DNA of 64,000 nt. It comes from Oscillospiraceae bacterium. Its GTDB lineage: Bacteria > Bacillota > Clostridia > Oscillospirales > Oscillospiraceae. The notes beneath the pieces are model-generated. The model was not told where the DNA came from. It searched no databases and saw nothing but the letters and a program-made list of their open reading frames with translations. The translations under genes were made by a program, and so were the position numbers. The stretch spans positions 787 through 64,786 of the forward strand of contig SVMD01000004.1 of assembly GCA_015067615.1 (NCBI GenBank), written 5' to 3'. Shown piece by piece: positions 59,596-64,000 of the stretch (position 1 is the first letter of the stretch; each line of letters opens with the position of its first letter).

Positions 59596-60537
59596 TCAGA
59601 TCAGTTCCGCAATGAATTTGCTGACAGCGGCCACAGCGGCAGGGTGCCGCAGGATCACCGCGTCGGCGCCGCCGGTGAGGTTGGCGGCGGCGGTGGAGAT
59701 CTCCATGTGGATGGCCCGCTCCTCCGCATTGCCCCAGGCGGGTTCGTCCTCCTCGGTAGCGGAGGATTCCTTCACGGTCCAGGTGTCGGTGGACACCGGG
59801 GCGATGATGGGCATCTGCAGGTCCGCGTCGCCCTGGGTCAGGGCAGCCAGCCGGATCCGGTCCAGGGTGGAGGCCACGTACTCATAGCCGTAGCCCACGG
59901 CGGCGGTGCCGATGTTCATGACCAGCTGCTCCGGCTTCACGGACAGCTGTTTCAGCATGATGTTCAGCTGCTTGGCCAGGTTGATATCGTCGGCGGTCTC
60001 GGCGCAGACCTTCTGGCCGTATGCCAGGGCCGCGGCGGCGCCCACGGTCTTATAGTCCTCGTTCTTGGCGGACATCACCAGGATGTTCTTTCCCTGGAGA
60101 GCTTCGGAAATTTTGGTGAACAGCTCCGCGTCCTTCTCCATATTCTTGCAGCCCATGATGACGATGGGCAGGTTCACGGCCTCCGCCACCGCCACCGCAT
60201 CGGCTACGCAGTGGGAAACCGGGCGGTTGGCGCCGTTGGGATCGGCACCCTCAAAATTCAGGGCCAGGAAATCGGCGCCGGCCATGGAGGCAGCCTTCTG
60301 CGCCCGCTGGGCCATGGTGCTGCAGCCGGCATAGAAGTCCACCAGACCCGGTGCGGTCCAGGCGTCGGCCAGATCGGAAATCTCCACGCCGATTTTGGGC
60401 GGATTTTCGATGGGGCCGTCAAAGGTATGGAAGGGCAGCACGTTCTGGCCGCCCAGAACGATGGCGGCATCGCCGGTGCCCAGGGTCACGGCGTTGATCC
60501 TGCCGGAGCAGGCAGCAGTCTTGGGAGTGAATGCCAT
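59596..60537 (-). CDS. acsD: Corrinoid Fe-S protein small subunit AcsD
   Basis: The 313-residue TIM-barrel protein pairs with AcsC to hold the corrinoid that carries the methyl group. The sequence is typical: FHTFDGPIENPPKIGVEISD at the start and GYGYEYVASTLDRIRLAAL in the second half. It ends 13 bases before the acsC/E start. ATG 60537 has AAGGGGG upstream. The order acsD-acsC with acsB after it is the common bacterial arrangement, with the maturation gene placed in front. Confidence 0.95.
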   Translation of the reverse strand: MAFTPKTAACSGRINAVTLGTGDAAIVLGGQNVLPFHTFDGPIENPPKIGVEISDLADAWTAPGLVDFYAGCSTMAQRAQKAASMAGADFLALNFEGADPNGANRPVSHCVADAVAVAEAVNLPIVIMGCKNMEKDAELFTKISEALQGKNILVMSAKNEDYKTVGAAAALAYGQKVCAETADDINLAKQLNIMLKQLSVKPEQLVMNIGTAAVGYGYEYVASTLDRIRLAALTQGDADLQMPIIAPVSTDTWTVKESSATEEDEPAWGNAEERAIHMEISTAAANLTGGADAVILRHPAAVAAVSKFIAELI

Positions 60538-60594
60538 AGGTAAATATCCCCCTTGTCAGTTAATGCAGAATGTAGAATGCAGAATTGATTAATT

Positions 60595-61362
60595 TTATAG
60601 GCTGATGGATTTCAGAATTTCCTTCAGGGCGGCCTTCATGGGGTCGCTGTCCGGCAGGCAGGCGGAGGGCTCTCCATCGCAGTCGCAGCGGTACACCGCC
60701 TCGTCCTGGGGCAGGACACCGAAGAGGGTCAGGCCCTGCTTTTCGATCTCAGCCAGGATTCCCGGGTCCAAACGGCCATTGGGAGCCCGGTTGACGATGA
60801 GGCCCATTCTGCCGGGCTTCAAGTCCAGCTCCCCCACCATCTGGGCGATCCGGGCAGCGGCCTGGATGCCCCGGCGGGAGCAATCGGAGATCAGCAGCAT
60901 GGTGTCCACATGGGGCAGGGTTCCCCGGGCCACATGCTCCAGGCCCGCCTCGTTGTCCATGACCACATAGGCATAGTTTGGAACATATTTGTCCATCTGC
61001 CGCTTGAGCATGGAGTTGACATAGCAGTAGCAGCCCTCGCCCTGGGTCCGGCCCATGACCAGCATATCAAAATCGTCCTCTTCGATGAGGGCCTCGGAGA
61101 ATTTCATCTCCGCGTAATCCCCCTTGGTCATTCCGGCGGGGATGGTCTTTTTCAGCTCCGCCTGGGCCATCTCCTCCCGGATCTGTCCCAGGGAGGTTTC
61201 CAGCTCCACGCCCAGGACCTCGTTCAGGTTGGCATTGGCGTCCGCGTCCACCACCAGTACCGGGCCGTCGCCCTTTTTGCACAGGTGGTCGATGATCATG
61301 CCGCAGGCGGTGGTTTTTCCCACGCCGCCCTTACCGGCCACAGCAATGGTATGAGGTGCCAT
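60595..61362 (-). CDS. cooC: CODH/ACS nickel-insertion ATPase (CooC/AcsF)
   Basis: The 255-residue MinD-like ATPase has a deviant Walker A motif AGKGGVGKTTACG, LVVDADANANLNEVLG, and the Cys pair EGCYCYVNSML that CooC uses for metal binding at the dimer interface. It helps load nickel into CODH or ACS. The gene lies 12 bases after metF and 57 bases before acsD. The ATG follows AAGGAGG. Whether it serves CODH, ACS or both cannot be read from the sequence. Confidence 0.93.
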   Translation of the reverse strand: MAPHTIAVAGKGGVGKTTACGMIIDHLCKKGDGPVLVVDADANANLNEVLGVELETSLGQIREEMAQAELKKTIPAGMTKGDYAEMKFSEALIEEDDFDMLVMGRTQGEGCYCYVNSMLKRQMDKYVPNYAYVVMDNEAGLEHVARGTLPHVDTMLLISDCSRRGIQAAARIAQMVGELDLKPGRMGLIVNRAPNGRLDPGILAEIEKQGLTLFGVLPQDEAVYRCDCDGEPSACLPDSDPMKAALKEILKSISL

Positions 61363-61374
61363 AGCAGTTCCTCC

Positions 61375-62316
61375 TTATACTTTGGCGTCTTCCCGGAGAA
61401 GTCCCGCTTCCCGGGCGATATAGGCCACGTCCTCGAACCGGTTCAGGGCATACAGATGGATGCCCGCGATGCCGCACCGGCGGTACTGATGGATCTGGTC
61501 GATGGTATATTCCACACCGGCCTCCCGGAAGGCGGCCTTCTTCTGGTGGTACTGGGTATCCGTCTCGGGATTTGCCGTAAAGGGATCCGGGAAGATCCAG
61601 TGCTTGGAGATCAGCACACTTAAGCTTCGGGGCATGACACAGCCGTTGCGGGACAGGGCCATGTTGATGGTGGCCTTCTGGTCCAGGATGGGCATGATGC
61701 CCACATCCACCGGCAGCCACACGCCCGCCGCCCGGATGGCATCCATCCACCGGCAGAACTGGTCCATATCCCAGCACAGCTGGGTCATGATGTAGTCGGC
61801 GCCCAGGTCCTGCTTGCGCTTGAGAAATTCGATGTCCGCCTCCAGAGAGGTGCAGGAGATGTGCCCCTCGGGAGAGCCCGCCACGGCGATGGTGAACTTG
61901 TCGCCGAATTCCCGGCGGACGAATTCCACCAGCTCACCGGCGTAGTGCAAATCGCCGCCGGTGCCGGTACAGCCCATGGGCAGGTCGCCCCGGAGGGCCA
62001 GCAGATGGTTGATTCCGTTGTCCAGGTAGCCGTTCAGCTGCTCCCGGATCCGCTCCCGGCTATTGCCGATGCAGGTGAAGTGGGTCACCGGGATGGTCCT
62101 GCCATCCTGGGCGATCTTCTGCAGAACCTCTAAGTTTCTGCCCACGTTGGTACCGCCTGCGCCGTAGGTGCAGGAGATGTAGTCAGGGTTTAGGGTATAC
62201 AGCTTATCCAGAACGCCGCCCTTGCCGCAGAGCCGGTCCATACCGGCCTCGGTTTTCGGGGGATATACTTCAAAGGACAGCACGTTCCTGCGTTTGAGCA
62301 TTTCAATCAGGGACAT
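61375..62316 (-). CDS. metF: Methylene-tetrahydrofolate reductase MetF
   Basis: The 313-residue flavoprotein reduces methylene-THF to methyl-THF, the substrate of AcsE. The start is ATG 62316 with TAGGAGG upstream; the first 79 residues of the track ORF are leader sequence. Motifs include VLSFEVYPPKTEAG, SCTYGAGGTN, LALRGDLPMG, and GADYIMTQLCWD. The zinc-containing partner MetV of many acetogens is not encoded nearby, so the reductase is probably of the simple NADH type, or the partner lies elsewhere. It is the first gene of the acs operon. Confidence 0.94.
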   Translation of the reverse strand: MSLIEMLKRRNVLSFEVYPPKTEAGMDRLCGKGGVLDKLYTLNPDYISCTYGAGGTNVGRNLEVLQKIAQDGRTIPVTHFTCIGNSRERIREQLNGYLDNGINHLLALRGDLPMGCTGTGGDLHYAGELVEFVRREFGDKFTIAVAGSPEGHISCTSLEADIEFLKRKQDLGADYIMTQLCWDMDQFCRWMDAIRAAGVWLPVDVGIMPILDQKATINMALSRNGCVMPRSLSVLISKHWIFPDPFTANPETDTQYHQKKAAFREAGVEYTIDQIHQYRRCGIAGIHLYALNRFEDVAYIAREAGLLREDAKV

Positions 62317-62334
62317 AAATTGTTGACCTCCTAA

Positions 62335-62472
62335 GATCAGGCAGGCACATTGCCTGCAAGGGATATGGGCCCAGCCCATATCGGCACGCTCTCCGGCGTG
62401 CCCGGTATAGCCTCCCAAGGCCCCCTGCTTGACTGGCCGGGGTTTCGGAGCTATAATTTGTATACCATTATA
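62335..62472 (-). promoter_or_regulatory. Structured metF leader with stacked hairpins
   Basis: A TATAAT sits at 62472-62467 on the minus strand (its -35 is weak). The leader of about 140 bases then holds three perfect hairpins in a row: GGCACGC / GCGTGCC (62383-62402), GATATGGGC / GCCCATATC (62362-62382) and GCAGGCA / TGCCTGC (62341-62357), plus a looser GGCC / GGCC stem upstream. No T-run follows, so they are not terminators. I could not match the leader to a known riboswitch class. Confidence 0.5.
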
Positions 62473-62594
62473 ATGGATTTTATCGGAAAAAGATAGACTC
62501 CGCTTTGCATAAATATGTACAAAGAAATCCATATCCCGACACACGAAATACACATTTCCCGGCTATGATACCGGTAAGGAAGGAGGAATGGCCC

Positions 62595-63266
62595 ATGTCT
62601 TGCCGGATTCTCATTGCGGAGGACGAACCGAAGCTTCTGGAAGTGCTCTGCGACTATTTTGAAAGCAAGGGCGTTACGCCCATCCCCGCCGCCGACGGTG
62701 CCAAGGCCCTGGAGCTGGCACAAAGCGAAGCCTTTGACGGCGTTTTGCTTGACATCATGATGCCCAAATTAAATGGCCTGAGTGTCTGCCGGGAGCTGCG
62801 GAAATCCTCCGACGTGCCCATCATCTTCCTCACCGCCCTGTCCGACGAGGAGGATAAGCTCTTAGGCTACGAGCTGGGGGCTGACGACTATGTGACCAAG
62901 CCCTATTCCCTGGCGGTGCTGTATGCCAAGCTGATGGCGCTCATCAACCGGAGCCGGGGGCACATCCTCAGCGGCGATCTGATCACCGCCGGGCCCATCC
63001 GCATCCGGGTCTCTGCCCAGCAGGTGTGGGTGCAGGAGCAGCCCATCACCCTGACCCCCAAGGAGTATTCCCTGCTCCTGTGCCTGGTGCGAAACCGGGG
63101 CATGGTCCTTTCCCGGGAGCAATTGCTCATCAAGTGCTGGGGCTACGACTATGAGGGCGACTCCCGGGCGGTGGATACCCACATCAAGCGGCTCCGTGAA
63201 AAGCTGGGTTCTGCCGCCGGGTGCATCAAGACCGTCATCAAATCCGGTTATAAGCTGGAGGTGTGA
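62595..63266 (+). CDS. OmpR/PhoB-family response regulator
   Basis: ATG 62595, with AAGGAGGAATGG upstream, gives 223 residues. The receiver domain has ILIAEDEPKLLEVL, VLLDIMMPKLNG with the phosphorylated Asp, and YVTKPYS with the conserved Lys. The C-terminal winged helix (ITLTPKEYSLLLCLVRN, YDYEGDSRAVDTHIKRLREK) binds DNA. The kinase gene follows after three bases. Its targets are not known; it is divergent from metF, so effects on the acs operon are possible but not shown. Confidence 0.93.
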   Translation: MSCRILIAEDEPKLLEVLCDYFESKGVTPIPAADGAKALELAQSEAFDGVLLDIMMPKLNGLSVCRELRKSSDVPIIFLTALSDEEDKLLGYELGADDYVTKPYSLAVLYAKLMALINRSRGHILSGDLITAGPIRIRVSAQQVWVQEQPITLTPKEYSLLLCLVRNRGMVLSREQLLIKCWGYDYEGDSRAVDTHIKRLREKLGSAAGCIKTVIKSGYKLEV

Positions 63267-63269
63267 TAA

Positions 63270-64000
63270 ATGGATAAGGAGAAGAACCGCCCGAAAACTT
63301 TTAAAACCATCGCAATCCGCATCACCGCCCTGGTGCTTTCCGTCTGGCTGGTGTTCATGGTGTTACTTACCTGGGCCGTGGCGAAGGATTTTCAGCAGCA
63401 GATCGAAACGAAGGCCCACGAGCTGACCGCATTAAGCAACCATATCCGGTTCAGTTCCCATCTTGACCCGGAAATTCCCGGCTATGCTTCCCTGCTGCGC
63501 TGTATGCGTCTGAGTGATTTCTATTATTACCTTTCTGCGGATCAGCTATTTCCCTTTGTGCTGCCCCAGGTGCCCGACAGCTATGGCAGCGATGACTGGT
63601 TCTACGGAAAATGGGATCTGCTGTACGGCTTTCATCCTGCAGTGATATTCTACGATGCAGATCAGAATGTGCTGATGCAAAGCGGCAATGTTCTGACGTT
63701 TACCTATTGCACCGAAGCAAGCTGGCATGCTCAGAATCTCCTGGCGGAAGGCTATAGCTGGATCGATATCGATGCGCTGCCCCAGGGCCGGGAACGGATG
63801 ATGGGTTATCTCTGGGGCGGTGTGCAGGCAGATATGCCCAGCTCCTTTTATCTTTGGGGCGGCGGTGTACTGCGGTTCACAGGCTATTTTGAGGGGGAAC
63901 GCTTTGAGCCCACATCCGTGGATTACGGCCGTCCTTCCTACTTTCACACGGAACCAACTACGCAGCTGCTGGCAAAAATCGACGCAGCCACCGGGCTGAA
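63270..64000 (+). CDS. Sensor histidine kinase, N-terminal part (runs off window)
   Basis: The frame is open from ATG 63270 to the right edge, about 243 residues, so it is not in the ORF track. A basic start (DKEKNRPKTFKTIAIRITAL) precedes a membrane segment (LVLSVWLVFMVLLTWAVAKD). The remainder is a long extracytoplasmic region with many aromatic residues. The kinase core with the His box would lie beyond the window. Assignment rests on the membrane layout and its position three bases after the response regulator. Confidence 0.75.
   Translation, partial: MDKEKNRPKTFKTIAIRITALVLSVWLVFMVLLTWAVAKDFQQQIETKAHELTALSNHIRFSSHLDPEIPGYASLLRCMRLSDFYYYLSADQLFPFVLPQVPDSYGSDDWFYGKWDLLYGFHPAVIFYDADQNVLMQSGNVLTFTYCTEASWHAQNLLAEGYSWIDIDALPQGRERMMGYLWGGVQADMPSSFYLWGGGVLRFTGYFEGERFEPTSVDYGRPSYFHTEPTTQLLAKIDAATGL

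Noticed and set aside
62335-62472. Cobalamin or THF riboswitch before metF
   Set aside because: Neither the cobalamin box nor the conserved THF riboswitch segments could be found; only stacked hairpins are evident.

Overview
The window looks like chromosome of a spore-forming, strictly anaerobic Clostridia (Oscillospiraceae or a related gut lineage; the family is inferred). The evidence is a sigma-K gene fragment, a CotH-type lipoprotein, strong AGGAGG ribosome binding sites, sigma-A promoters with 17-base spacers, and a Wood-Ljungdahl (acetyl-CoA synthase) gene cluster. Genes sit on both strands, in short operons closed by clear Rho-independent terminators.

Layout. 1-4.7 kb: a minus-strand secreted protein whose C-terminal part is an array of about 41-residue, Cys-pair repeats; it runs off the left edge. 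4.9-18.3 kb: one minus-strand operon with its own promoter, encoding a GT2-GT4 glycosyltransferase, a methyltransferase with a coiled-coil tail, an ABC glycan exporter (permease and Wzt-like ATPase), a HAD-GT2-GT2 protein and a CotH/Bsp-repeat lipoprotein. Together they look like a system that builds, caps and exports a surface polysaccharide. 18.4-21.6 kb: a large serine recombinase, small or broken ORFs, and only the N-terminal half of sigK, cut at the place where skin elements split sigK in other spore formers. 21.7-29.2 kb: housekeeping metabolism (malic enzyme, glycerate kinase, TcdA, a MarR regulator, M3 peptidase, amidohydrolase). 29.3-47 kb: tRNA loci, rRNA methyltransferase, murA, sugar hydrolases (GH13, GH36, GH5), aminotransferase, exonuclease, CYTH protein, sfsA and cysE, with two families of non-coding repeats between them. 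47-50.3 kb: coiled-coil protein, GNAT, FliB-like protein, cysK. 50.9-62.5 kb: the carbonyl branch of the Wood-Ljungdahl pathway in two transcription units, metF-cooC-acsD-acsC/E (an apparent AcsC-AcsE fusion) and acsB-DUF1919-acsV-VOC-VOC-DUF3786. No CODH subunit (acsA) gene lies in the window. 62.6-64 kb: a two-component system running off the right edge.

How the genes fit together. MetF supplies methyl-THF. The fused AcsE domain should pass the methyl group to the corrinoid protein AcsC/AcsD, AcsV should re-reduce the corrinoid, AcsB should make acetyl-CoA, and CooC should load nickel.

Most unusual structure. All three tRNA loci (Val-Gln at 30.5 kb, Val at 43.9 kb, Arg at 46.9 kb) are followed by non-coding modules. 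Each module has an antisense copy of the tRNA 3' end forming a long hairpin with it, a further direct copy of the tRNA tail, and hairpins whose inner sequence is constant while the outer stems differ with matching changes on both arms. One module set encloses a GrpB-family gene. A second family, about 180-225 bp MITE-like elements with GTAAATTATCGTTTA ends, occurs five times and supplies the stop codons of three genes.
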